Assembly: GCF_017591425.1 (NCBI RefSeq)
Contig: NW_024466512.1
Span: forward strand, 18,293,001 to 18,357,000
Source: Ochotona curzoniae
Taxonomy: Eukaryota; Chordata; Mammalia; Lagomorpha; Ochotonidae
Reading direction: 5' to 3'
DNA length: 64,000 bases
This document shows positions 1 through 11,424 of this stretch, piece by piece. Numbering within the stretch: position 1 is the stretch's first letter; every line of letters starts with the position of its first letter. The translations under genes were made by a program, and so were the position numbers. Under the pieces are notes generated by a model. That model did not search any database. It was not told the origin of the DNA and saw only the letters and a program-made list of their open reading frames with translations.

Positions 1-178
1 GCAGGGGAGGGTGCCTCAAGCACTTGTGTCCCTGCACCCTTGTGGGATACCCAGATAAACTCCTGACTTGGGCCTGACTGTTGGGAATTCCATTTGAGGA
101 ATGTGATTGGAAGATCTCCATCTCTGTTTCTCTCTCCCTGTTTAATTTTGCCTTTTAAATTAAATCCATCTTTTAAAA
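1..178 (+). repeat. CSINE (C-repeat SINE), 3' part, cut by window edge
   Basis: The window opens inside an old lagomorph C-repeat. The visible part corresponds to the 'ccctgcaccc..tgtgggatacccag' body, the 'ctcctgacttgggcctg' segment, the 'ggaagatctccatctctg' pyrimidine block and an A/T-rich tail. The 5' head lies outside the window. Divergence is high, so this is an older subfamily than the copies near 35 and 58 kb. Confidence 0.75.
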
Positions 179-1142
179 CTTGATTTTGCATGAGTATGTA
201 TGTGCTTTAAATTCCAGTCGATAGTCTGAAAGTTTACAATGTTGGTCTGGAATTGTAGAATTAGGAAATTACTTTGGCTTTCTCAGTTAAGGAGAAAAGA
301 AAGCCAACACAGAACCAAATGAATCTTGACAGTGATATAAGACCATCAGCAGTAGACTCTCAAATGGAGCTTCTGTTGGTTATTTCAGACGCCACCTACA
401 GACCTGTGTCACTACTGAGGGAGCTGAAAAACTGAGGCAGATGCCTGGAGAGTGCAAGTGGGGGATAAGGCTTGGTGGCAGAGAGGTGGCTGCTCAAATG
501 GGAATAACCTGTGAGTGATGAATAATTGAAAGTGAAGGCTATCAATTCGGCAGAACCACAAATGCAAATTTCTGTTGCTCAATACGTCAAAATTTCATTT
601 TAAAAAAGGGCAATGGCTGTGTGTCTGTCCTAGTCCACTTGACTTTCCATCATGCTCCACCCCAACACCGTAAACCCTAGAAGGGTCACTTTGTTCATTT
701 CAGACCTTTGATAGGAAATACACTATGGAATTCAGAAGTTTCCCATCTTCAGAAGGTTTTGCAGCCCCATTCTAGATCCCTTAACACATTCCCTGACCTC
801 TGGCAGGGGAGATAGAACCAAGATTTAACAACCAAACAAACATCAAGGAAACTATTAAGAGAGGGTATTTTAATTCAGAAGATGTTGACCAGTAGAATAT
901 CATATAGAACACAAACAAAAGCTTGGCTCTTTTTGGGGAATGTTGTCTTAATTATGGAAGATCCTGGTAAAGTAGTCTTTTCAAGGATACCCACATTTCT
1001 ATGGATTGACAAACCTATACAGGAAAAGTCCATGGTGAGCCCTGTAGGTAACTTTTCCTCTAAATTGTACTTCGGCATTCCCCTGTTCTTTTCACTTATG
1101 AAAATTTCATTTTGTTGAGAATCTCTTGCTTCTTAAAGGTAC
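179..1142. other. No recognised feature
   Basis: AT-rich sequence in which I recognise no repeat or exon. Two overlapping 67- and 78-codon frames on opposite strands near 880-1118 show no domain or codon signal and look like chance openings. Confidence 0.5.
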
Positions 1143-1305
1143 TGATATTGAACACTTAGAATACATCATGTTCTAAGTACTGTATGAAATATCTCAACAT
1201 CGTAAGACAGAAAATGTGTAGTGTTGCCGACTTAAGAAAACTGAGATGTGGAAAAGCTAATCAGCTAAGCTAATGCACCTGATAACACAGCCAGACTTTA
1301 AAAAT
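1143..1305 (-). repeat. MIR SINE fragment, antisense
   Basis: The plus strand reads like the reverse complement of the mammalian MIR core: 'gttctaagtactgtatg..atatctcaaca', then an 'agaaaactgagat' block, then 'taacacagccagac'. This matches the order (position of commonest decrease in length, 'aggaaactgaggc', 'cacacagctag') of antisense MIR. It is ancient and well diverged. Confidence 0.6.
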
Positions 1306-2753
1306 CGATATCCATGAGCAAATACTTCAGCACTACTTCAGTGTCCTCTAATTTCAGTAATTGTGATGAATAAAAGCATGCTTCTATGTGAACTGGTTCT
1401 GAGAAAGACCAGTCTTATGTTCCCTTTGTTGATTATCCTCTGTTTTTGTTTGTTTGCATGGGGTGGCCTTCTCTGAAACCTATTCCCATATCTTGCGCTT
1501 GATTTTATCACACAGAAAAGAGCTGAAGGCTTTAAACTACTGTTTCTTACAATCCTGATAAGTTGAACATTATCAGGCAAAAAATGTTGGGCAAGTCATC
1601 TTGTGTGTTTTCAGATGACTCCACTTAATTCCACTGTCAAATGCCTTACTTACCATGAAAAGAAAGCAAATGTGTGAAATGCAGCCCTGACACCAAATTA
1701 GTTATAAATACTTGGTTAAATTGAACAAAAATAATAGCAAGGAGAAAGAGTACTATATATGATTCTCTGAAGCCTGGGGCTTAGGGGTTACGGTTGCAAG
1801 GTACAAGCAACAGTAAGGACCTTAATGGATCCCTTTATATATTAAGCTCACAACATTAAGAGGTAACTTGCAATGAAACATGGATATCTCATGCGTGCAA
1901 ATATGTAAAATCTCTCATCACTTAGGAAAATTTACAGTTGATAAGTGATGCTGAGCATAATTCTGATATGGAATCAAAAACATGGAGCGTTTACCATAAA
2001 TACCAGTTGTAAAATGGTTACAAAAATGAGAACTGTGGCATCCACCTGTTAATCTATTTTTTTGCCATGTATCTGGGTACATATACATCAACTAACATGG
2101 GTCACCTCTGTCAACTGACTTACTCCTTGCTCCTTTGCGCTATTGATTGTTATGCAATAGTATATCATGGGTTAAATGCACCAAGGGTCACAAAGAACAC
2201 AGGACCATTGAAGAGGACTTAGGAAGAATCCTCAGATTGCCATAGGGAATGTCAATGATCAACATGCTCAGCTGTTGTCCCCTGAAATACAAAACTGCAC
2301 TTGGCTGAGCCAATAGCTGCTTCCAACAAATGACCAAATGGAGCAAGGACATGAAACAGTGTTCTCCAAAAGATGGCTGTCTCCACCACTGCAGAGCTTT
2401 GGCTCAGAAAGTGCGCAGAGCCTGGCCAAACTCTCCATTGCCTGTCAGCAGTTCAAGGTGCATCCGCTAAGTATTTCTTCCTGCTCCCCATTGTAGGAGA
2501 CTGGGGGTGACATCTGATCAAATATTTCTTGGCACAGCTCTTCTCCTCTCTTAGCTTACCCTGTTCATTTTCCTTTACAGGGACTGCCTGATAAACCCCT
2601 TGCATATTTAACCTTTTGCTGCTTTCATATGCATAAACCCATTGCATATCTAAAACCATAGAGTTTTTCTCTCCCTAGACTTAAAAAAAAATAGGAAAAA
2701 CCATCTCATACTGAGATTTGAATGCTGATAAACTTCTGAGCTAAACATTTTTT
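1306..2753. other. No recognised feature
   Basis: No repeat, RNA gene or exon recognised. Short open frames at 1338-1580 and 2453-2659 (minus) lack any recognisable protein family. Confidence 0.45.
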
Positions 2754-3069
2754 CAAGATTTATTTTTATTGGAAAGGCAGATATAACAGAGAAAGAGGAG
2801 AGACAGAGAGGAAGATCTTCCATCTGTTGGTTTTTCCTAAAGTGGCCACAACTGCTGCAGTTGAGCCAATTTAAAGCCAGGAGTCAGGAACTTCTGGGCC
2901 TCCCACTCTGGTGCAGGGCCACAAGGCTTTGGGCCACCATCCACTGCTTTCCCAGGCCACAAGCAGAAAGCTGGATGGAAAGTGCAACAGCTGGGACACA
3001 AACCACTCCCCATGGGATCCTTGCGCGTGCAAGGTGAGGACTTAAGCCACTAGGCGGATGTGCCATGTC
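2754..3069 (-). repeat. CSINE, full-length, antisense, with TSD
   Basis: Full antisense C-repeat. It starts with a T-rich tail ('caagatttatttttattgg'), runs through 'gagacagagaggaagatctt', 'agccaggagtcaggaactt', 'tgctttcccaggccacaagc' and ends at the head 'gaggacttaagccacta'. The flanks carry a likely target-site duplication, ctaaacattttt at 2741-2752 and ctaaactttttt at 3070-3081, as expected for L1-mediated retroposition. A 60-codon minus frame inside it is repeat-derived. Confidence 0.9.
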
Positions 3070-3081
3070 CTAAACTTTTTT

Positions 3082-3949
3082 TTCTTTGTCAGAGAGTAAG
3101 ATACATGAGAACTGGATAAATCAGGTTAGAACTTTCATTCCTTTAAGAGGGAAGGAAGAACTCTGAATGGTTCAAGTTTACAGGTACTTAGCATCTTAAG
3201 CTTTCTTCCTGAGGTGCTAGTTCATGGTCAGTTTACTCTGACAGTGTCTGTGATATCAATTACTCGCAGTACTTACCAATCCAGTAAAAGTATTCAGGGA
3301 GCAGTTGGTCAGCCACCAGAATGTGTCTTTCTGTTGCTGAGTAACTGATGTTTCTGGATTTCTAGTGATTGCCATTTGTAGGAATTTAATACTTTCTTCT
3401 TTGCTTCAAGCTTCATAGGTTATCTTTTGGTTGCTTATGAATAAGAACTCTATCGCAGTTCAGATTATTACAGGAAGCAGATGATAAAATCAGGAGGATA
3501 GGTGCGTGTAGTTCCTTAACCTATGGACAATGTTGGGAGAGACTATGCTGCAGCTGCAGTAGCGGAAGCTCAATATGCTTGTGAACGCTGAGGAAAGCAA
3601 GAAGAGTCTTTGGAACTAAATAGCATAGAACATGGTACTAGCAGCTCAGCCTTTAGTGGGAGGACATAAGTCTGGGCAACTTTAGCCTGGCAGGTAGGAA
3701 ATTGGGACCACAGGGAGTCATCCCCTTAACCCTCTGCTTTGCTAGGACATTCTCCCATTGGCTGTTTCCAGCTGGAAGCTGAAAGGCAAGTAAGCCTGCT
3801 GATACACTCATAAATATGGCTTTGCTGGAAAAGGATGAAGAGAAGGTGAAAACAAGAATAAGACAACATCCAGACCATTGACTATCAGAGTGGCAAATGT
3901 TACCTGTTGATTGAGCTTAGTTTAAAGGCAAACGTTTTATAGCTGAAAA
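3082..3949. other. Unassigned sequence, possibly upstream part of an L1 3' end
   Basis: No confident assignment. It runs directly into the G-rich L1-like 3' terminus at 3950, so part of it could be L1 3' UTR too divergent to recognise by eye. Confidence 0.3.
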
Positions 3950-4038
3950 CAGAAGTGGGAGAGGGTGGGAGGGGAAATCCCTTAGTCTAAGGAACTGTAT
4001 CATGAAAAATAAAAAAATAAAAAATGTTTAAAAGAAAA
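3950..4038 (+). mobile_element. LINE-1 3' terminus (G-rich tract plus A-rich tail)
   Basis: A G-run tract at 3957-3974 is followed by 'aaggaactgtatcatgaaaaa' type sequence and an A-rich tail. The same end structure ('gcctatgga.ctatatcataaaa' then A-rich) occurs at 47.0 and 60.2 kb, so this is read as the 3' end of a lagomorph L1 copy that is 5'-truncated. The 5' boundary is not resolved. Confidence 0.55.
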
Positions 4039-4124
4039 CATTTTCCTTAACACATGCATCAAGCAGAATCCATGAACATTGCTGACCTGCTGATTATCAC
4101 AGGGGATTTTCAAATGTTACACAT

Positions 4125-4215
4125 TGGGGCTAGTATCATGACAGAGGGTAAAGTCCCACTCAGGGTCATGACTCTAGCAACCCATATCTAGGTGCTGATG
4201 ACAGTGTTCTATAGA
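4125..4215 (+). repeat. Possible degenerate CSINE head
   Basis: The segment 'attggggctagtatcatgac..gggtaaagtc' followed by 'cccatatctaggtgctg' resembles the head of a CSINE (name-sake 'ggggc..gc...g..gtaaag' and 'cccatatgggtgccg'). No downstream body is recognisable. Weak call. Confidence 0.35.
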
Positions 4216-4225
4216 ACACGGCCTT

Positions 4226-4310
4226 TAAATTATATATGTGTGTGTACACATATACATACACACAAACACATATCTATATATATATAATCATAAGTATATA
4301 TAGAGAGACA
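4226..4310. repeat. AT/GT-rich microsatellite
   Basis: Interrupted (TA)n, (TG)n and (CA)n runs with an 'agagaga' edge. Low-complexity sequence, likely replication slippage. Confidence 0.8.
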
Positions 4311-5599
4311 GAGCTAAAGCGAGAGAAAGCTATCACAGCCTCTGAATTTGCCCCTATTACAAAGCAGTCTACAAGCTAGTAAGCTTTATAAGGCTGGCTT
4401 GTTAGATGTCCACATACCCAAACATTAAAAAGTCCCCTTTGTATTTGATATCATATATATGAAATGAAACCAATTTTCAGACTATCATTTCAAAATGAGC
4501 TCATTTGTTCTATAGCTCAGTTCAGATGTGTGTACATACTTTATGTATGGCTACAGTAGAACACATTTTGTCTAGAGGATGAAAGTAGAAAAGACAATGT
4601 AATCACAGAAGGGAAACCCCCTGAACTCTGTTTGTAGTGGGGGAGATTTCCATTTCATCCCTCCATTGGATGGAAAAGTGCAGGCCTGTCTTTTTCTCTT
4701 GCTGTATATAATGGATTCAATTCTTCTATATATCTGTTTGGCAAACAAATAAAATGAGATGAACTTGACCATGCTGAAGCTGTGATTCAAAGATTGCTTC
4801 TGTTAGCTTCTAGTTAAATAAATGTGTTTATCTTTTCCACCTGCCTGAAGAATCTGCTGTAGCATTTCTGTTACTGGCTCTAAATCAGGGAGTTTGTATT
4901 CTAAACATATCTTCACAGACTTACAAATGTGTCCTATGATAGTAACGGGCAGCTCCTCAAACACAGGACCGTTCTAACCTTTCATGTTTGGTTCAAAGCT
5001 TCAGACATTTAGGAGTCAAAGACAGGTTTTCTGTCCGTTTCATTCATTTCTGTGAGTACTCACTCCTGCCACGCTGTACCAAAGCTTGATCGTAAGTGCT
5101 GAAGAAATCAAGTAGGTCTTTGTCTTCAGGAGTTTCCAGTCTATTGCAGTGAATCTTGGTAATCTCCTCCCAAAAATAATTCATGGAGCTATAAATTCAC
5201 ACTTTCGATCTTGTTGGGTAGGTGCCAAAAATAAAATGAATGTTTATAGAATAGTTTTAATGGCTTTTGACATCATTAGCCTGTTCCAAAATGAATTTTA
5301 AAAAGTACCCGGACGTGGTGAACCTGTCTAATGAGATGCCTATGTGCTTGCAATGAATTGCCGTGAGATGAAAATGTAGGAATGGCAGTTCAGCTCCCTA
5401 GTCTCTTCAATGAAAGGGATTCTGAGGACCATGTTGACAAATAAACCCAGCATGGAGAATGACGCAAAACCCCTTGGAACAACAAACTTGCCAATGCTCA
5501 CAAATCATTATGGCCTATTAGCTTTCAAATATGAAGAAACAGGAAAAATATTTGGACTTCTTACTGTGTAAAGAAAAGAAATGCAAGAGCATCATTTCA
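4311..5599. other. No recognised feature
   Basis: AT-rich sequence without a repeat or exon I can name. Confidence 0.45.
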
Positions 5600-5605
5600 G
5601 GGACT

Positions 5606-5964
5606 TGTAGGCCCCGGTCTCCCAAGGGTTAACTCCACAGCATAGCTTGTTTCTCAAAGGTGTAACAGGAAGGGCATTCATGGCCTGATACATTTAGCCC
5701 CCATGGTTTGACTGCAATTTCCCTCCTTCCTGCTTCCCCTTTTTGCACGTCCTTGGGGGAGCTTAGCTGTTGTTTAACCATTGGGAAGATCCTGGGAGGG
5801 GCCAAGCAGACTATATAAGAGAGTTCGACTTTGAATAAAGGCTTCACTTCACAAGAATGAGCCTCTGTGTGTTGTGTGTGTTGTCTGTCTTGTCTGTCTC
5901 ATAACCCTAGTCCCTCCGCTTGACTCGGGGCTTGAAGTACGTGGCGATGCGGGCGTTGCCAACA
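5606..5964 (+). mobile_element. Solo LTR of an ERV (ERVK/class II-like)
   Basis: A 359-bp block begins TG and ends CA. It holds a TATA box (tatataag, about 5813-5820), a poly-A signal aataaa at 5834-5839, then a short GT/CT-rich R-U5 segment. The short TATA to poly-A spacing is as seen in rodent class II LTRs. It is flanked by gggact (5600-5605) and ggggct (5965-5970), a 6-bp TSD with one mismatch; 6 bp is typical of class II ERVs. No internal retroviral sequence is attached, so it is read as a solo LTR left by recombination. A 72-codon minus frame (5629-5847) is a shadow. Confidence 0.75.
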
Positions 5965-5970
5965 GGGGCT

Positions 5971-8900
5971 GACTGTGTACCTTTAAGTAATTTCCTACAA
6001 ATTATTACAATGCAGTATAGTCATCCTGAGTTTGGGTGGTTGGTTTATTCAGCATTCAGTCACAGCAAGTGACGGAGTTTTGCTTTCCCCACAGACCAGG
6101 CCATCTCAGTGACAAGTTTGAATCTCCATGCATTCCACTGCTTTTACTTGAGACCTGTGGAATCTTGGCATATACCACTTTTTTCTTTTTATTCGTTTAA
6201 TGAACATTTAGGGTATTTCTACGCCTATGAGTAGCTAATGCTATGACGGTCAATGGAGTCCTACTACTTCTTTGAAACCACAGTTTGACTCTGTTATGGC
6301 AAATGATTATTAAATCCCCTTAATTCTGTCTTTAGCTTTTGGAACAACCTGCACAATGATTTCAGTTTTGCTGTCCGTTGAAAAGTGGGTTGCCATTTCC
6401 CCCACCTGCTCAGCATTTATTGCTGTCTTAGATTTTTAATACTCATCTAAACAAAGAAGAAATCACAACACCAAGGAGCCTGGGGGAATATGACAGTAAA
6501 TGAACTGACCAATCACTGAGTAGTAAATGCTGGATGATTCTACTTCCATGGGGTATCTAGAATGACAGAAGTTACAAAATATTAGCTGCTAGGGGTTAGG
6601 GGGAAGCCATGTGCATTAGTCAGTTGACCTGAATGGAGCGATCTGGGAGGAAAGTGGTGTTATATTATCTTGCAGCTACAGGTTAACAGTTCAGGATTTA
6701 ATCTAGAATCTGATGGAAGGTGGTCATGGAAGAGAGTGTGTGGACAAATGACTGTCACAGGGTGAGCAGGACTCGGGCACATAGCACATTCTTACCCTCC
6801 ACATGGTCTTGCCTTATTCTATCATTCAGCCTCCCCCCAACCTATTTCTTTCCAATTAATTTCATGTACTGTTCTCCAAGCTCATCCAATTTTGTCTTCT
6901 GATCTGGTAAATCTACCACTCACGCAGCACAACACTGAATATACGGTGCATCAGCAAGACAGTTGACAAATATCAATGCATTTTCAGCTACCATGTCTGA
7001 GCAAAGAAGGATCTGGAACTAATTAGGTGGCCAGAGCCACAATATAACATAATTCTTGGTGCCTGTCAAATACTACTTAGGAAAGCAAATCCCCTTCCAA
7101 TTCTACAAAGTTTAAGAAAAACTGTAACCAATTATTCTGGTCTCTAGGGTATGTAGGTAGCTACAGCATCCCTGCATACCTCATTTGCCAGTATCTGATA
7201 CTACAGGCATGACAATCAGGTCCTTAATATGAATTTGCTCTATCAGCTTTGTTTGGGGGGATATATTTTAGATTTTTTTTTCAAGACAGGTATTACATTA
7301 ACTCTGGTGTTTAAAAAAAAAAACATAGGTCGCTCACTTGTCGCTCACTTGACTATCTCCCTGGTCTAATAAATAACATGAAAACAAATCACTTTTAAAC
7401 TCAGTTTTTTCCTAACTTCTTTCTTGCATTTTTGCACACCGTGCATGTTACACATTACCCTGTCAACTCTTCTAAAGCATTCGACTACAAAATACGCTTG
7501 GTAAATAATATAGCAAGATTAACTAAATGGCACATAATTACCACAAATTTAGACTCCTATAAAAGGACATATTTTATCCATGATTAGAAGGCTTACAGAC
7601 TTTCCAAATCCATGTTAATATGTTTGACAGCAAGCCATGGGAAATTCTAAACAGCAGACAATTCTTACTCAGGATCCATAATGTCAGGCCTAGATTATTA
7701 TATTATTAAATATTTTGGAGCATGGAGCTACTAATTTGTTTCTTATTCATAAACATACGTTCTCCATCTCAGCGCCTTGTTCCCAGCACCAGCCTCCCCC
7801 CTCGACAACTATAAATTTCCCTACATTGAAAGCTACATGCAATTGAAATTTAAGTTGATTTTTAAACTTTGCCATTCTAACAAGATACATCCAGTTCTGG
7901 CACATATTCAAACAAGTCAATTAAGTAAAGCAATGAAGCAGTACAGAAAACTCTAAATTTTTTCCTTCCATTTTTTTTTCTTAATTGGTGTCAAGGAAGG
8001 CTAGACCCAGTATCTCTGGCAAAGGAAAATATCCATGTAGTCATTGTGCAAACAGCTTTGAAATGCCACTTAAAGAATTTCTCACAACAGGATGGAATGT
8101 ATGAAATCATTATGGGTATCTATCATGGATAGGCATTATGAATGTCTGCCTTTTAAGTTGGTTGTTTAAAAGGTCGGAAATAGGTATAACTGGTCTCCAC
8201 CTTTTCCCTCTCCAAATGTGTGTTCATGTTGAAGCATCAGATGGGGTTCTTTCCCACCTGGCTGTCAGATGGTACCTAGTTTCTCATTCAGTGCAGGCTA
8301 AGGATGCTGGAGACAAGACAGTACAGATCAGCCTTCAACAAACAGGTGCTGATGGAAAGATTAGGATTCTGGGCAAGTCCTGTACCATCTCCCAAACCAC
8401 CAGGAGGAGAAGCTCCCTCATAATAGTTATCTGTTCACTAAAACAACTTGTCACGGATGCCTTTCCCTTTCGTGTCTCCTCCTCTTATTGTCCTACCGCT
8501 GATCCTTGAATGGCTTTTCAAATGAACTGTTTGCACTGAAATTCTGGTGTCAGGCTTCCCTTCTTGGGAACTATTCTATATGATAGGGATAGAAACAAGG
8601 ATTTTGAGATTTAAATATCAGTTTTCAAATTTGTTGACAAAATGTAAACTGTGCAATCCTGGAAAACAGCTTTGCATTCTTTGCTTCTGTTTATGCACCT
8701 GCTGTGATCCTCAAATGGAAAAACGCCTGGCAAACCCACTTAGCATACCAAGTGGCAATAAGTACGTATCACACAAGAATGTTGTCATTGTGACAGTAAA
8801 GGGTCAGTTTAAAAACATGAAAATCCTGCTTTCAAACTTCAAGGTGCTCATTGGCTAGAGGAAAAATTAGACCCACAGAAATCAGAACAGAATCCACTAA

Positions 8901-11368
8901 AACTTCAATGTTGAGTATAAAATACAGTTTGCTTTTATCCTTGAATAGGTGGATAGATTTCAATTTGACATAAACATGTGCTTTTATCATAGTATGCCTG
9001 AGTATATATAACTTTGCTATTAAAACACTATAGAATCCTTATAAAGCTAACCTGTAAAATGACACTTAAATTTAGCAAAAACAAGTATTCTGATTAATCA
9101 ATCTGAATAATTTGTGTGTCACTTAAAATTATACTGGCATGCATTGAAATAACTGTCAACCACTGATTAAATCTTTCTTCGACATGATCCCCTTCAACCC
9201 AGTAAATATAGACTTCCCCAAGTGGAAAAAAATGTTGTTGCCACCTGGTATATTAATTGCTGCACTAATGCAGTCATTTTTTCATATCAGAATATTTTTT
9301 TATCATTTCCCCTTAGAAATAGTTTTCAGAGGAATCTAGGATTATTTCAAAGTGTAACTATGTGATGGTAGCAAAGAAATAACCTGTGTTGTAGGAATGC
9401 TTAAGCAAATCCAGACAATGCAGTATTCCAGACGGCCCCTCGGAATCTGTCCTGTGCACTCTCTTCTGTTGGGTAGCAACATACTTAATTGAAAAGTTTT
9501 AATGAGGACAATTTGTTATCCATCAGGCTGGGACCCAATTGGCTAAAAATTGAACCTGCACTCGCTTCTGGGATGGAGTCCAGTGTCAGCTTCCATGTGA
9601 TCTATCCAGTAAATTGAGAGAACTTTGTTCACTGGCTCCGCTCCAGGGATGAGTCTGACAATAGCAGCACCAGCTGTAATTAAAAGAGTCCTCTGTACTT
9701 CCTCACTGCTGTCCTCTTCAACACAAATATTAATAATGAAACTTACAGGAGGCAGAAACAAAGATTTTGTGGGCCTGGTTCTCATCAACACCTTGGAGAT
9801 GAGTGCCAGAAAGGACTTTAGTCTCCCAAATCACAGTATATTTGCCCTTGCAGAGACTTATTTCCAAGCGTATTTGTAGACTGGCTGGCTGGCATAGGCT
9901 CACAGGTATTACTGGCTCTGCAGATGATCAGTGCCTTTAGTTCCTTTGAAAACATATGCATTTGAAGCTTTTCCTTCCTTTGAAAGTGGAAGGCTGATGA
10001 AAGAAATTGTGTTGTTGGTAACAGGGAGACCTGCTGTGCTATCACTTGAAAGCCCACCTGCACTTTAAAGTTGAAACCTCAGCCCAGCCCTTGGGAAAGA
10101 AAGAAATTAAAAAGTGCAGTTGTGTTCTACGCGGAGAAAGATCTCAGGTTTTGAAAGTGAATAATTAGAGGAAATCACAGTTCTGCCTTACTGCTTTTCC
10201 ATTTCTATGTTCTCCTTGGCAAGACCTTGGCATTATTGGAAACAGTGGTGTGTTCTCTTCTTTTGAAATGGCATAAATTCAAGATGTGGACACGTGTGCG
10301 TGGCTGTGACACTCAGACTGCTGAGTCTGGTGTTTGCACCTTGTAACTTTAGAAACTCATGGTTCGAAATCCACTTTTCAATGGATGATGCCCTCACTGT
10401 GAATCACGTTAGGACTTAAGGGATCCCACAGAGTAACTTGACTTCAAGTTAGGATAGTATTCCTGCACTACTTGTGTCGGGGGTTGAGGGGTAAGGCTGT
10501 CTTCTCTGATCTGACCCAGGAAGAATGGCTGGGTATTCATTGACTGTATGTGGTGACAGCTCCCTCTTTGCTTATCCTGTCTCCTCCAATTAAAGTGCCG
10601 GTCTCGAATCTCATCCTCTTTCAAAAGTTATATTGTTTTATCCATCAAAACCCAAACAAACTGCCTCTCATCCTGGAAAGCAACATTGATTTTATCACCT
10701 AAAAATAAAGGTGAAAATAGCTTTTCACCTTTAGTGAACTCCTGTAACGCTCTCTTTACTTTCTTTAGGCCAAGTCCTATTCATTTTGCCTACTGGCAGA
10801 AGCTTCTCCCTTTGCCTGGAAAGCCTCTCATGCACTACCTTGTTACCATATGGTAAGTGTCAACTGTTTCATTCACTTCTGTTGTTGGGAGGTTGTCTTC
10901 CTAATGTCAGGTTTCCCAAGATTGGTTATGCACAGAGGGAGGAAAAAGAAGAATTTGCAAGATCTATGTGATGTATATGACTCATCACTTGAGGATACTT
11001 TCTGTTGGTTTTATGGGCTGCATTTTTGTAGTACTAAGAAGAAAGCATGGCAGTGAGTTCTTGGTCTCCAATAGCACAGCTTATTGGCCCACTTCTGATT
11101 TCATTTAAATTTAGCAACAGTTGTCTACAGGCTGATTTTCCAGGATATATTATGCATTTCCATGTTTGCTTCTTTAATGGCTACAGTTCTTTTTGTGTTC
11201 AAGATAAAACATACAATTACAGATTAGAAAACTTTGGGGACAACCCTCAAACAATAATGGGACAAGGGACAAAGGATAGATGTTTGTTCCTTGTCAGAAT
11301 GAAATAACAGGCTTAATGTAAGGGACCCCATTTTGAGCTGGCAACCATTTTAAGTAAAATATCCTTGA
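5971..11368. other. Long stretch without recognised features
   Basis: About 5.4 kb with no CSINE, L1 or LTR that I can recognise, unlike the density elsewhere. Open frames up to 123 codons (8138-8509, plus) show no known domain and no splice-consistent exon pattern I can defend. A short 12-bp tandem duplication (gtcgctcactt unit) lies at about 7328-7351. The segment could contain conserved non-coding DNA or very old repeats. Confidence 0.4.
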
Positions 11369-11424
11369 ACACACACACAGGCACGCGCGTGCGCGCACAC
11401 ACGCACACACACACACACACACAC
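11369..11424. repeat. (CA)n/(CG)n alternating purine-pyrimidine tract
   Basis: About 56 bp of near-perfect alternating purine and pyrimidine: (AC)n, then cgcgcgtgcgcgc, then (AC)n. The CG core makes it a good Z-DNA former. It explains the cysteine/valine-rich minus-strand frames over it. Confidence 0.95.
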
